33,475 nucleotides of DNA, from assembly GCA_937922185.1 (NCBI GenBank), contig CAKZUT010000196.1, forward strand, positions 1-33,475, in the 5' to 3' direction. This document shows positions 16,347 to 24,928 of this stretch, piece by piece. The notes beneath the pieces were generated by a model. That model saw only the letters and a list, made by a program, of their open reading frames with translations, was not told where the DNA came from and searched no databases. Position numbers and translations under genes: made by a program. This DNA comes from an uncultured Neomegalonema sp. GTDB lineage: Bacteria > Pseudomonadota > Alphaproteobacteria > Rhodobacterales > Rhodobacteraceae. The stretch's first letter is position 1; the number at the start of each line of letters is the position of its first letter.

Positions 16347-17517
16347 GCACGTTCTCCGCTGTCTTGTGGGCCGCGATGAAATCCCTGTCATAGGCGACGC
16401 CGAGTCCCGGCCCGTCGGGCACGGGCACGCAGCCATCGGCAGGCAGGTCGCCGGGCTGATCGGAATAGCCGCAGGTATAGACCGGCGCGATCACGTTCGG
16501 CATCTTCGGCCCGACCAGCGCCATTTCGTAGAGATGCGTATTGCGGATCGCCGAGATGCACAGGCGCTGGGCGGGTCCGGCGGCATGGAATTGCAGGTCC
16601 ATGCCCATCGCCTCGCAGAAATGGGCCAGCTTCATCGCGCCGGTGATCCCCATGTCGTATTCGGGATCGACATGGATCATGTCGCAGCCGCCCGCCAGCA
16701 CGAACCCGGCCTTGGCCTCGATGCCGCGCACATGCTCGGCCAGCAACAGGGGGGTTTTCAGCTTCTCGCGCAGGCGCGCATGACCATTGGCCGAGATTGA
16801 CCCGTCACGATAGGGGTCTTCAAACCAGAACGCGCCGATCTCGTCACAGACGCGGCCTACGGCATAGGCATCCATCCATGTGGCCAGCGTACTGGCGGGA
16901 TCGAGCATGATCTTCCAGTCATCCCCGACCCGCCCCCGCATCATCCGCAGGTTGCGGCATTCGCGGGCGACATCGCCGTTCATCCAGCCATGGATCTTGA
17001 AGCCGTGGAAGCCCCGTTCCCGGCATTCCTCGGCGAAATCGGCGAAGGCTTCGGGCGTGTCCATGCCGCCGCCCCTCTCCTGCGCGTGATAGCTGCTGGC
17101 ATAGGTCGGGATGCTGTCGCGCCAGCCGCCCAGCATCGACTTGACCGAGACCCCGCCCAGCTTGCCGCACAGATCCCACAGCGCGATATCGAGAACACCA
17201 TGGCCCATATGGTCATAGGCCCGGCATTCGCGCTTCATGTCGTCCCATATCTTCTCGCGGGTGTGCGGGTCACGGCCCAGCATCAGGGGCGCGAGCATTC
17301 CCGCCTGCGCCATGGAGGACGGGGTGCCGATCCAGTTTGCGACGTATTCCCCGCTGACGCCCTCATCGGTGTCGATCCTGACCATGAAGCGTTTGGGCCT
17401 GAACACGGCCCCTTTGACATAGGCCATGTTGCCCACGCCCGCCGCCGCCGTTTCCAGCCCGATATCGGGGACGTCGAAGGTGAATTCGGTGATGGTGACG
17501 CGGGTAATTCTGGTCAT
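16339..17517 (-). CDS. Enolase-superfamily (mandelate racemase/sugar-acid dehydratase-like) enzyme
   Basis: This 392-residue protein has an N-terminal capping domain (about 1-130) and a C-terminal barrel. The three metal ligands of the superfamily are present: Asp206 (LDPAST), Glu233 (FEDP) and Glu261 (AEH). The first base region reads FKIHGW, with Lys174-x-His176 in place of the common KxK or KxR. Candidate bases on the other side are Asp279 and His311 (LQFHAAGPAQ). Such enzymes usually dehydrate acid sugars or racemise hydroxy acids by abstracting a proton next to a carboxylate. The substrate cannot be fixed from motifs. The ATG at 17517 is preferred to one 23 codons upstream because it begins the conserved first strand. 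It is the first gene of the three-gene cassette. Confidence 0.9.
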   Translation of the reverse strand: MTRITRVTITEFTFDVPDIGLETAAAGVGNMAYVKGAVFRPKRFMVRIDTDEGVSGEYVANWIGTPSSMAQAGMLAPLMLGRDPHTREKIWDDMKRECRAYDHMGHGVLDIALWDLCGKLGGVSVKSMLGGWRDSIPTYASSYHAQERGGGMDTPEAFADFAEECRERGFHGFKIHGWMNGDVARECRNLRMMRGRVGDDWKIMLDPASTLATWMDAYAVGRVCDEIGAFWFEDPYRDGSISANGHARLREKLKTPLLLAEHVRGIEAKAGFVLAGGCDMIHVDPEYDMGITGAMKLAHFCEAMGMDLQFHAAGPAQRLCISAIRNTHLYEMALVGPKMPNVIAPVYTCGYSDQPGDLPADGCVPVPDGPGLGVAYDRDFIAAHKTAENVHE

Positions 17518-17707
17518 GCCGCTATATCCCTGCGCGATGTGATGCGAGTCGCCCCCAATCTGCGCGGTAATTCCGGGATATGGCAATGCCTCTCAGCCCG
17601 GTGTTGCGAACGGACCCCTCTGCCGCTTGCCGGAGCAGGGCAGGCAACGGCAGACAGGTGCCGCAGCCAGCCACACCCGCGCCCCTGCCTTTGTGCGGGA
17701 ATGGCGA

Positions 17708-18862
17708 TCAGGTATAGTCGTGCATCCGAACACCGTCCCACACGTTCGACAGCTTCGCGGTGCCGAGGATCAGGTTCAGCACCCGCTCCGAGGTATTGGT
17801 GACGGTGTAGTCATCCGGGATCGGGTGAGGGGTGCCGGTGGCCTGCCGTTCGCTGTGCTGGGCTGTCACGACCTCGATCGCGGCGAGCATGGTGTCGCAG
17901 TTCAGCCCGGTCATGATGAGCGTTCCGGCATCCAGTCCCTCGGGGCGCTCGATGGCGTCGCGCGGGGTTATGGCCGGAAAGCCGAGCATGGAACTTTCCT
18001 CGGCAATCGTGCCGCTATCCGAAATGGCGCAGAAGCACGACATCTGAAGCTTGTTGTAATCGTGAAAGCCGAAGGGCTTCATCGTCTGCACGTTCTCATG
18101 CAGCGCCAGTCCCTCGATATTGTCCAGCCGGTTGCGGGTACGCGGGTGGGTCGAGAGGATGACGGGATAGCCGTATTTCTCAGCCAGCGTGTTCAGCGTC
18201 TCGATCAGCGAGGCGAGGCGATCCTTTGAATCGACATTCTCCTCGCGGTGCATCGAGGCGATGAAGTATTTGCCGGCCTCCAGCCCGATCCGCTCCAGCA
18301 CATCAGATGCTTCGATCCGTGCGCGGTAATGGTCCAGCACCTCGCGCATGGGTGACCCGGTGACATAGACGCGCCGGTGCTGCATCCCTTCGGCCAGCAG
18401 GTGACGGCGCGCATGTTCGGTATAGGTCAGATTGAAGTCGGAGATGTGATCGACCATGCGCCGGTTCGTCTCTTCGGGCACGTTCTTGTCGAAACAGCGG
18501 TTCCCCGCCTCCATGTGATACACGGGGATTTTCATCCGCCGCGCCATGATCGCGGAGATTGCCGAGTTCGTGTCACCGAGGATCAGCACGGCATCGGGGC
18601 GTTCCGCAGCCAGCACCTTTTCGGTCTCCGTCAGGATCGCCCCAAGGGTTTCACCCAGCGATTTCCCGGCGGCCCCGAGGAAATAATCGGGTTTCTTCAC
18701 GCCCAGATCGGAGAAGAACACCTCGTTCAGTTCAAAATCGTAGTTCTGGCCGGTATGGATCAGCACATGCTCGACATGGCGGTCGAGCGCGGCCATCACG
18801 CGGCTGAGGCGGATGATCTCCGGGCGGGTGCCCAGAATGGTGGCGACCTTGAGTGTCGTCAT
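17708..18862 (-). CDS. wecB: Non-hydrolysing UDP-N-acetylglucosamine 2-epimerase, CapG/WbjD-like
   Basis: The 384-residue protein is a GT-B fold 2-epimerase. It shows GTRPEIIRLSR (11-21), HTGQNYDFELNEVFF, the acidic residues in LGDTNSA and HMEAGNRCF, VPEETNRR, the catalytic-region His in SMHREEN, and SDSGTIAEE, which binds UDP in this family. Sitting directly after capE and capF, it most likely does the last step of UDP-N-acetyl-L-fucosamine synthesis, inversion at C2 of UDP-N-acetyl-L-pneumosamine/talosamine intermediates, as Cap5G does in Staphylococcus aureus, rather than making UDP-ManNAc. I recall close similarity to Cap5G across the first 150 residues. It overlaps capF by four bases (18859-18862). 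The 190 bases after it, up to the next gene, hold nothing I recognise. Confidence 0.92.
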   Translation of the reverse strand: MTTLKVATILGTRPEIIRLSRVMAALDRHVEHVLIHTGQNYDFELNEVFFSDLGVKKPDYFLGAAGKSLGETLGAILTETEKVLAAERPDAVLILGDTNSAISAIMARRMKIPVYHMEAGNRCFDKNVPEETNRRMVDHISDFNLTYTEHARRHLLAEGMQHRRVYVTGSPMREVLDHYRARIEASDVLERIGLEAGKYFIASMHREENVDSKDRLASLIETLNTLAEKYGYPVILSTHPRTRNRLDNIEGLALHENVQTMKPFGFHDYNKLQMSCFCAISDSGTIAEESSMLGFPAITPRDAIERPEGLDAGTLIMTGLNCDTMLAAIEVVTAQHSERQATGTPHPIPDDYTVTNTSERVLNLILGTAKLSNVWDGVRMHDYT

Positions 18863-20001
18863 GCGGCGTCCTCCCCTACAGGGTCCGCATACGTGTCGGG
18901 TGCGGCGGGATCGAAGATATCGTGGGTCCAGAACACGGTCACGAGCGGGCCGGTCCCGGTATTGGTGATATTATGGGTCCAGAGCGTCGGCATATCGACA
19001 TAGGCCGGCTCATCGCCCGTAACGTCGAAGAAATGCGTTTCATCGGTCAGCACTTTGCGGATGCCGATGCGGGCCTGTCCCTCGACCACGAGGAACCGCT
19101 CGACCTTGGCGAGATGGAAATGCTCGCCTCTGGTGACGCCCGGCTCCGTCCAGGAAATGAAACTCTGGCCGCCGCCGCCGCCCTTGGCACATTCAAAAAG
19201 CCGCCCGCGCGCATCCGAGTTGACCTTCACTGCGTGCGGGAAATGGTCGGGGTAGAGATGCTGCCGATAGGTATTGAACAGGGCGACGTCGAAAGGGTCC
19301 GACAGGTCGGGGAAGACGAAGTCCGTATAGCTGTCGTGATAACCCCTGATCCGGTCGTAGAGCGCCTGAATACCGATCTTTACGCCGTCCATGCGATGAC
19401 GGGTGCTCCGGCCCGCCAGCCCGAGATCAAGGGCCGTGCGCGCCGCCGCGCCGGAATGCACGAGTTCGACCCGGCCCTCGGGATTGATCGTCGGCTCCTC
19501 GCCGTCCACGATCTGTCGGCAGAGTGTGCCGGTGACGTTGTTGTAGAAGGGGCGTCCGCCCTCGCCGAAGATATGGGGCAGGATGAGGTTGACGAAGGCC
19601 GCGCCCGCGCCCTGCGCCCGCGCCTCCAGTATCTCCGCCGCCCTGCGCTTGCCGCGCCCATAGGCGTTGTCGGCGGCTTCATGCGTGGAATTGGCGTAGA
19701 CGACCGTTGCCTGCGGGGCGCTGGCCTGCACGGCCTCCGCGAGGCGATGGGCGAGGGCGATATTCCCGCTTTCCTGCTCTTCCTCGGAGGCACGGTTCAC
19801 GCCCGCGAAGTGAAGCACCACCTCTGCCCCCGACAGGGCCTCGGCCAGCCGGGCATCATCATTGAAGGCCGCCCGGTCCAGAGCCGCGACGTCATGGGGC
19901 AGGGTCTCTCCCCGGAACCGCGCCCCGCAGTTCAGCGCATGAAGGCTGGCGGCGGCGTGCCAGCCGATCAGGCCCCCGGCACCCGTGATGACGATCTTCA
20001 T
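18859..20001 (-). CDS. capF: CapF-like bifunctional reductase/epimerase with C-terminal cupin
   Basis: The 380-residue protein combines a short-chain dehydrogenase domain and a cupin, as in S. aureus CapF (369 residues). The dehydrogenase part has the NAD(P) loop GAGGLIG (7-13), a Ser/Thr at STHE (105-108) and the catalytic YGRGK (Tyr114, Lys118). The cupin (about 255-365) has the metal-binding set HFH (His294, His296), Glu301 and His343. In the known pathway the cupin epimerises at C3 and the dehydrogenase reduces C4 of the CapE product. A Gly-rich loop (about 274-278) precedes the cupin motif. Its start shares one base with the capE stop (TGATG read on the minus strand), and it overlaps wecB by four bases, so the three are translated together. 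Confidence 0.93.
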   Translation of the reverse strand: MKIVITGAGGLIGWHAAASLHALNCGARFRGETLPHDVAALDRAAFNDDARLAEALSGAEVVLHFAGVNRASEEEQESGNIALAHRLAEAVQASAPQATVVYANSTHEAADNAYGRGKRRAAEILEARAQGAGAAFVNLILPHIFGEGGRPFYNNVTGTLCRQIVDGEEPTINPEGRVELVHSGAAARTALDLGLAGRSTRHRMDGVKIGIQALYDRIRGYHDSYTDFVFPDLSDPFDVALFNTYRQHLYPDHFPHAVKVNSDARGRLFECAKGGGGGQSFISWTEPGVTRGEHFHLAKVERFLVVEGQARIGIRKVLTDETHFFDVTGDEPAYVDMPTLWTHNITNTGTGPLVTVFWTHDIFDPAAPDTYADPVGEDAA

Positions 20002-21023
20002 CAGGTCAGCCCCATCTCGCGTCGCTGTTCCTGTATCTCGTCGAGGCTGAGCAGCAGAGCTTCGAGATCGGGCATGGGAATGCGATCCACGCTGTGCGAG
20101 CTGTATTCCCGCGCTTCGGTGACGCTGGCATTGCCCTGACTGAAATACTTGGCGTAGTTCAGCTTGCGCGCGTCGAGAGGCAGCCGGAAGTAGTCGTCCA
20201 TCTCCTCCGCCACCGCCATCTCGCGCTCGCTGGCGAGGCTTTCATACAGCTTTTCGCCATGGCGCCAGCCGATGATCTCGACCGGATGCTCCGGTACGCC
20301 CATGATATTCTTCACGGCCTGAGCGAGGTCGAGGATTGTCGCCGACGCGGCCTTGCGGATGAAGATATCGCCCTGATTGGCATGTTCAAAGGCGAACAGG
20401 ACCAGACTGACGGAATCGCGCAGGGGCATCAGGAACCTAGTCATGGTCGGTTCCGTCAGGGTGATCGGATTGCCGTCCCGGATCTGCCTGATAAAGAGAG
20501 GAATGACCGATCCGCGCGAATACATCACATTGCCATAACGGACGCAGGAGATCGTCGGTCCGTTCCCCGATCCCATTTCGCGCGCGGCGGCCTGCGCGGC
20601 CTTTTCCATCAGCGCCTTTGACATGCCCATGGCATTGACCGGCATCACGGCCTTGTCGGTGGACAGGCACACCAGCGATTTCACGTCATTGGTGACCGCC
20701 GCCCGGATGACGTTCTCCGATCCGATCACATTGGTCTGGATCGCCTCCATCGGAAAGAATTCGCAGGAGGGCACCTGTTTGAGCGCCGCCGCATGGAAGA
20801 TGCGGTCTACCCCGCGCGTCGCATAGACCACGCTGTCGCGGGAGCGGATATCGCCGATGTAATAGCGTACCCGCTCGTCGCGGATCGCATGGCGCATCGC
20901 GTCCTGTTTTTCCTCGTCGCGGCTGAAGATGCGGACTTCCCCGACATCGGTTTTCAGGAGGCGCAGGAGCATTGTCTTGCCGAAGGAACCCGTTCCCCCC
21001 GTGATCAATATGGTTTCACTCAC
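20001..21023 (-). CDS. capE: CapE-like UDP-GlcNAc 4,6-dehydratase/5-epimerase
   Basis: The 340-residue protein is an extended short-chain dehydrogenase that starts UDP-N-acetyl-L-fucosamine synthesis by 4,6-dehydration and C5 inversion of UDP-GlcNAc. It shows the nucleotide loop GGTGSFG (9-15), the STDKA motif (121-125), and a catalytic region reading MGMSK (132-136). The usual Tyr of YxxxK is Met, a peculiarity also known for S. aureus CapE, which supports CapE over the FlaA1/PseB or membrane-bound PglF-type dehydratases. There are no membrane segments. It is 80 bases downstream of the Wzc-like kinase gene and upstream of capF. The C-terminal 60 residues (from about REYSSHS) are typical of the CapE/WbjB group. 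Confidence 0.94.
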   Translation of the reverse strand: MSETILITGGTGSFGKTMLLRLLKTDVGEVRIFSRDEEKQDAMRHAIRDERVRYYIGDIRSRDSVVYATRGVDRIFHAAALKQVPSCEFFPMEAIQTNVIGSENVIRAAVTNDVKSLVCLSTDKAVMPVNAMGMSKALMEKAAQAAAREMGSGNGPTISCVRYGNVMYSRGSVIPLFIRQIRDGNPITLTEPTMTRFLMPLRDSVSLVLFAFEHANQGDIFIRKAASATILDLAQAVKNIMGVPEHPVEIIGWRHGEKLYESLASEREMAVAEEMDDYFRLPLDARKLNYAKYFSQGNASVTEAREYSSHSVDRIPMPDLEALLLSLDEIQEQRREMGLT

Positions 21024-21052
21024 GATTCAACACTTACCCATAATACACGATT

Positions 21053-21091
21053 TTCTGCGGCTTAGCAGAACGCCCCGGTGATTTCCACCGG
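21053..21091 (-). repeat. Two small hairpins in the wzc-capE gap
   Basis: TTCTGC (21053-21058) pairs with GCAGAA (21065-21070), and CCGGTG (21075-21080) pairs with CACCGG (21086-21091). Both are perfect 6-base stems and together fill most of the 80-base gap between the kinase gene and capE. Neither is followed by a T run on the minus strand, so they look more like an RNA processing or attenuation site than a terminator. Chance is possible at this stem length. Confidence 0.35.
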
Positions 21092-21103
21092 CGGCGAGCG
21101 GCC

Positions 21104-23410
21104 TCACTCCCGCGCCGCGCCCGAGGCGGGGGATTGCTGTCCGGGAAGGCGGCGCTTTCTGCGTAGCTGCGAGGGGCGGCGTGGACGGCTATCGCCCTTA
21201 TTCGCGTAATCATAGTGATAGTAACCGTATTCATAATACTCGTGGAGCTCGCTTTTTTCACCACGAACGATCAGGCCGGACAGTTTTATATTGGCACGAT
21301 CCCATTCCTTCACGGCGCGCCGTGCGGCTTTTTTCTTCAGCGCGCGGGTGGAGACGACGCACAGGGTCGCATCGACCATCCTGCCGACCATGCTCGCATC
21401 CTGTACGGCCAGGATCGGCGGAACGTCGATGATGATGACATCATATTCCTGTTTCGCGGCCTCGATGAGGTCCAGCACGGGCTTTGCGGACAGGGTTTCC
21501 CGGCTTCGCGAGCCTCTGGATTTCTGACGGTCATCCGCTGTCAGGACATCGAAGCTGAAACCATCGCCGTATTCGAAGGGCAATGCCGCCTCTTGCAGAG
21601 TGACCTCTTTCCGAAAGACCGAGTAGATGCCGTGTGGATGCTTTCCCTGAATCTTCAGATAGCGCGCGACGCTTTTCTTCCTGAAATCCATATCGATGAC
21701 CAGAGTTTTCTGGCCTTCCTCGACGGCGGCGGCGGCGACGTAGAGACTGGTGGTCGTTTTCCCTTCACTGGGGATGGACGATGCAATCATCAATGCCTGT
21801 GCCTTTTGCTCGTCGGACATGACAAAGACGGCAGAATAGGCCCTGCGATAGGATTCCTTGATTTCCACGGGAAGGGCGAACCAGTCGAAACGGTTATGCA
21901 GTCCCCGCTGGATATTCGACAGGATCGATATGGCCGGTGCGTTGAACGTCTTTTCCACATCTTCCAGCGAGCGGAAGGCATCGCGCTTGAAGAAGCGGAA
22001 CAATACGATGCCCGCCCCGATCATCAATCCCCCCATAAGCCCGGTAAGTAGCGTGAGCTTCAGTCGCGGGCTTGAGGCCAGAAGCGGGGGTTCCGCGATC
22101 TCCAGAACCCTCATCTTCTCGGTTCCGCCCGCGCGCTCGATCTCCAGTCCGGCCAACCGTTCACGCAGGGTCTTGAGCAGTTCGGTATTGGATTCGTAAT
22201 TGGTTCTGAGCTGGAGATAACGGTTCTGGGCCGTCGAGAGGCGGCGTGTATAGGCGCGGACGGGCAGGATTTCCTGCTCACGTCGGGTCGTTGCTGTGGC
22301 CTGTGTGTCGAGTGCGCGCTCGATGATCTGTGATGCGTTGTTCAATTGGGTGGAGGAGGGCGGTTCGTCGCGGCGTTCCCACCGAAAAATCTCCAGGTAG
22401 TCATTGATGAGTTCACGTCGAAGATCATCCGGCATGGTCGCAAAAGCCGATTGCGCGTCTTCCCCGCCCTTGATCCGGGCCACGACCTCGCCCAGCCGCA
22501 GCAGGGCTTCACCGCGCCGACGATTTGATTCAAGGATCAACTCTCCCTGAACCAGACGCTCGGCGTTGGTTCCCAGTGCTCTGGAGCCGGGCAGGACACT
22601 GCCGGTACTGGTCTCCGCGTTGATCTGTGCTTCGATCTCGTTCAGAGCGCCCTCGACGCGGCCTTCCTCCTCCGTGATCCAGTCCAGTGCGCTGTTCAGC
22701 GCGGTGACCTTCGAGTCTTTGAGGAAGATATTCAGGTTTTCTGCCACCGTATTGGCGATCCGCGCGGATTTCTCGCGGTCGAGGGTCGTGACGGAAATCT
22801 TCATGCGAAGATCGTCCTCGAGATCATAGATCCTGACGCGCTCTCCCAGTTCCGAAACGGCGTATCGCCATTCAAGCATGTCGGATTTCGACCATTCCTC
22901 CGAACCGAGTGCGGGGCCGGGGTCCGCTCCGATGACGCCCTTCACGGCCTCCAGTACAGGTGCGACAAGGGCGTATCCGCGTTCCTGCCAGGTGGGGTCG
23001 CGTAGGGCTTTGTTGAATTCGGGGTCTTCGGACAGTTTCTCCGCATCAACCACCCGTTCGAGCAGGGCCGTTGACCGCGCCACCGCAAAGGCCGGAGCGA
23101 TGGTGTCGGCTTTCTTCGCCAGCGAAAGCGCCTTGAACGGGTCTCCGAACTGCTTGGATGCCTCCTCGCCCTCGATATTGATCATCATGATGGTGCTGGC
23201 GGTGTATTTTCGCGGCGTGGTGACAAAGACCATGATCGCGATCAGCAGCCCCAGCAGCACGGACCAGAATAACAGCGAGCGGTTCTGCCGCATCTGGGAG
23301 AAGATGACCTTCAGGTCGATCTCGGACTCGGCGGATGGCGAGCCGCTCATGCCACCGGATGCCGCGTTCCTGAGTTCAGCGGGCTGGTTAAGGCGATTGA
23401 TATCGGTCAT
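21104..23410 (-). CDS. wzc: Wzc-like polysaccharide co-polymerase and tyrosine autokinase
   Basis: The 768-residue inner-membrane protein combines a Wzz chain-length domain and a bacterial tyrosine kinase. Membrane segment 1 is at about 46-64. A long periplasmic, largely helical part follows, then membrane segment 2 (LTLLTGLMGGLMIGAGIVLF), after the usual Pro-rich stretch (AEPPLLASSPR). The cytoplasmic kinase has Walker A SEGKTTTS (about 545-552), Walker A' LVIDMDFRKKS and Walker B YDVIIIDVPP (about 655-664). The tail carries a tyrosine cluster (about 723-737, HEYYEYGYYHYDY) and ends in a basic, Pro/Arg-rich segment. It should control polymer length and export through cycles of tail phosphorylation. 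The start at 23410 is favoured for length but lacks a clear ribosome site. No partner phosphatase (wzb) or outer-membrane exporter (wza) lies nearby. Confidence 0.9.
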   Translation of the reverse strand: MTDINRLNQPAELRNAASGGMSGSPSAESEIDLKVIFSQMRQNRSLLFWSVLLGLLIAIMVFVTTPRKYTASTIMMINIEGEEASKQFGDPFKALSLAKKADTIAPAFAVARSTALLERVVDAEKLSEDPEFNKALRDPTWQERGYALVAPVLEAVKGVIGADPGPALGSEEWSKSDMLEWRYAVSELGERVRIYDLEDDLRMKISVTTLDREKSARIANTVAENLNIFLKDSKVTALNSALDWITEEEGRVEGALNEIEAQINAETSTGSVLPGSRALGTNAERLVQGELILESNRRRGEALLRLGEVVARIKGGEDAQSAFATMPDDLRRELINDYLEIFRWERRDEPPSSTQLNNASQIIERALDTQATATTRREQEILPVRAYTRRLSTAQNRYLQLRTNYESNTELLKTLRERLAGLEIERAGGTEKMRVLEIAEPPLLASSPRLKLTLLTGLMGGLMIGAGIVLFRFFKRDAFRSLEDVEKTFNAPAISILSNIQRGLHNRFDWFALPVEIKESYRRAYSAVFVMSDEQKAQALMIASSIPSEGKTTTSLYVAAAAVEEGQKTLVIDMDFRKKSVARYLKIQGKHPHGIYSVFRKEVTLQEAALPFEYGDGFSFDVLTADDRQKSRGSRSRETLSAKPVLDLIEAAKQEYDVIIIDVPPILAVQDASMVGRMVDATLCVVSTRALKKKAARRAVKEWDRANIKLSGLIVRGEKSELHEYYEYGYYHYDYANKGDSRPRRPSQLRRKRRLPGQQSPASGAARE

Positions 23411-23592
23411 TTCGATCCATGATACTCGCGGTACACACCATGACCTTCGCATGGGCTAAAGAGCGCGAACTCTAGACGATCCTCCGGTGGCAATCCAGCG
23501 ATGTGTTGTCGCCGTGTCTGGCCCTGTCGGGGCGATCGTCCCCGCGAGGATCGTTGCCTGCCATGCTCGGATTTCCCGCGTAGCGGGAGGAG

Positions 23593-23619
23593 GGCGGCAT
23601 TTACTGCCGGAATGCCGCC
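23593..23619 (-). terminator. Hairpin at the end of the J-domain gene
   Basis: GGCGGCAT (23593-23600) pairs perfectly with ATGCCGCC (23612-23619) around an 11-base loop that contains the stop codon of the J-domain gene (23603-23601, minus). A second stem, TCCCGC/GCGGGA (23574-23588), lies just beyond it. There is no T run, so termination is a guess; the position at the gene end supports it. Confidence 0.4.
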
Positions 23620-24269
23620 GAGCGTTTGAGGTGGTGCCATGCGGTGATGACGCCGCGCAGCCGCGCTTCCTCGCTTCGATCACCGCCGTTCATGTCGGGG
23701 TGGAGCTGCTTGACCAGAGCGGAATAGCGTTCGCGAACCGTGGTGGCGGTTGCCGTCTCGTCGAGATCGAGTGCATTGAGCGCCTTGATATCGGCCTTGG
23801 GCAACAGACGCCGACGGGCTTTGCGGAGTTCGGCATTTTTGCTCTCGCCCGGATTGATCGTGGCGTTCTCGCCCAGAACCTCCAGCGGGTCATCAAACCC
23901 GAATCGTTCCCATGAGCGCCCTTCGGCGTGACTCACCCGGTGCTGGCCGACCGGTTTGGACTGCATTTTCCAGGTAGGTCGGTCCCAGGACTGGTCGGCG
24001 CGGCGCGCGGCGTCGATCTCATCGGCGCTCATGCCTTTGTAGTAGTCCCAGCGTTTGTTGTATTCCTTGATGTGATCGGCGCAGAACCAGCGGAAGGTAT
24101 CGAGATCCTGCGGGGATGCCGGGGCGCGATGCACACCCTTTTCCGAACAGTCCGGCCAGTTGCAGGCGCGGCTCGAATCAGTAAAGGCACCGCCGGTTCC
24201 CTTGCGGCGGTTGCGGCGTTTCTTATCCGCTTTGACGCTGATATCGAATTCAGACTCGAGACGGCTCAT
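23601..24269 (-). CDS. J-domain protein with an N-terminal Cys/His cluster
   Basis: The 222-residue protein ends in a J-domain (about 165-222): a DLDE lead, helix TVRERYSALVKQL, the essential HPD tripeptide (190-192) followed by NGGD, and a final helix. J-domains recruit and stimulate DnaK-type chaperones, so it probably delivers a particular client to Hsp70. Ahead of it, Cys36, Cys41, His47, Cys63 and His66 form a cluster that could bind zinc. A basic stretch (about 15-24) precedes it. The J-domain is at the C-terminus, unlike DnaJ itself, and there is no membrane segment. The ATG at 24269 is preferred to the frame's earlier start. It is divergent from bolA across 235 bases, a pairing I recall in many alphaproteobacteria. 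Confidence 0.88.
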   Translation of the reverse strand: MSRLESEFDISVKADKKRRNRRKGTGGAFTDSSRACNWPDCSEKGVHRAPASPQDLDTFRWFCADHIKEYNKRWDYYKGMSADEIDAARRADQSWDRPTWKMQSKPVGQHRVSHAEGRSWERFGFDDPLEVLGENATINPGESKNAELRKARRRLLPKADIKALNALDLDETATATTVRERYSALVKQLHPDMNGGDRSEEARLRGVITAWHHLKRSAAFRQ

Positions 24270-24504
24270 CGCTCGGCATCCATGGTGATATCCCCTCAAA
24301 CCTCAGTTCCACAGCAACAATCCGGGGCCGTTATTCGGCCTTCTCTGGCGCGGAAGGACCGTATCTTACCGCTTGTGACCGCCGCGTAAAGCGGAGGGGG
24401 GGAAGTTTGTGCCGGGCCTGATGTCGCGGGTGATCTGCGAGGGCGGCTTTCCAAAGCGATGCCAAAGAGTTAGACGGGGCGCAGCATGAGGGAGAAATTT
24501 TACG

Positions 24505-24780
24505 ATGAGCGTCCGGGAAACCATTGAATCCAAACTCGCCGCTGCCTTGAACCCCGTTCGCCTTGAGGTTGAGGATGATTCCGAGAGCCACAGGGGCCAT
24601 GGGGGCTGGCGCGAGGGCGGGGAGACCCATTTCAATGTGCTGGCGGTCGCGGCGGTGTTCGAGGGCAAGTCCCGTGTGGCGCGACAGCGTCTCGTCCTCG
24701 ATGCCCTCGCCGAAGAGATGGCCGGGACGGTCCACGCCCTGTCCATGCGATGCCAGACCCCGGCTGAGGCCACGGACTGA
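24505..24780 (+). CDS. bolA: BolA family protein
   Basis: The 91-residue protein has the BolA/IbaG fold signature: an opening helix (VRETIESKLAAAL), a strand with the variable loop DDSESHRGHGGWREGGETHFNV, where His residues bind iron-sulfur clusters together with monothiol glutaredoxins, then the RVARQRLVLDALAEEM helix and a HALSM strand. BolA proteins act in iron-sulfur trafficking and in stationary-phase or morphology control. The longer loop with THFNV places it in the BolA1-like group. GGGAGA lies just upstream of the ATG. No glutaredoxin gene is in the window. Confidence 0.95.
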   Translation: MSVRETIESKLAAALNPVRLEVEDDSESHRGHGGWREGGETHFNVLAVAAVFEGKSRVARQRLVLDALAEEMAGTVHALSMRCQTPAEATD

Positions 24781-24928
24781 TCCTTGATCGGACCTCGGTG
24801 ATCAGTGCGGCTGAACATAGGCGGAAAGCCTGACCGATGCGGCGTAAGGCTTGCATTTGCGACACTCAGGGAAAGCGTACGTGTTCGGGTGCCGTTTGCG
24901 GCGCGCCTCAATGTAATGTGAAAAAGCG

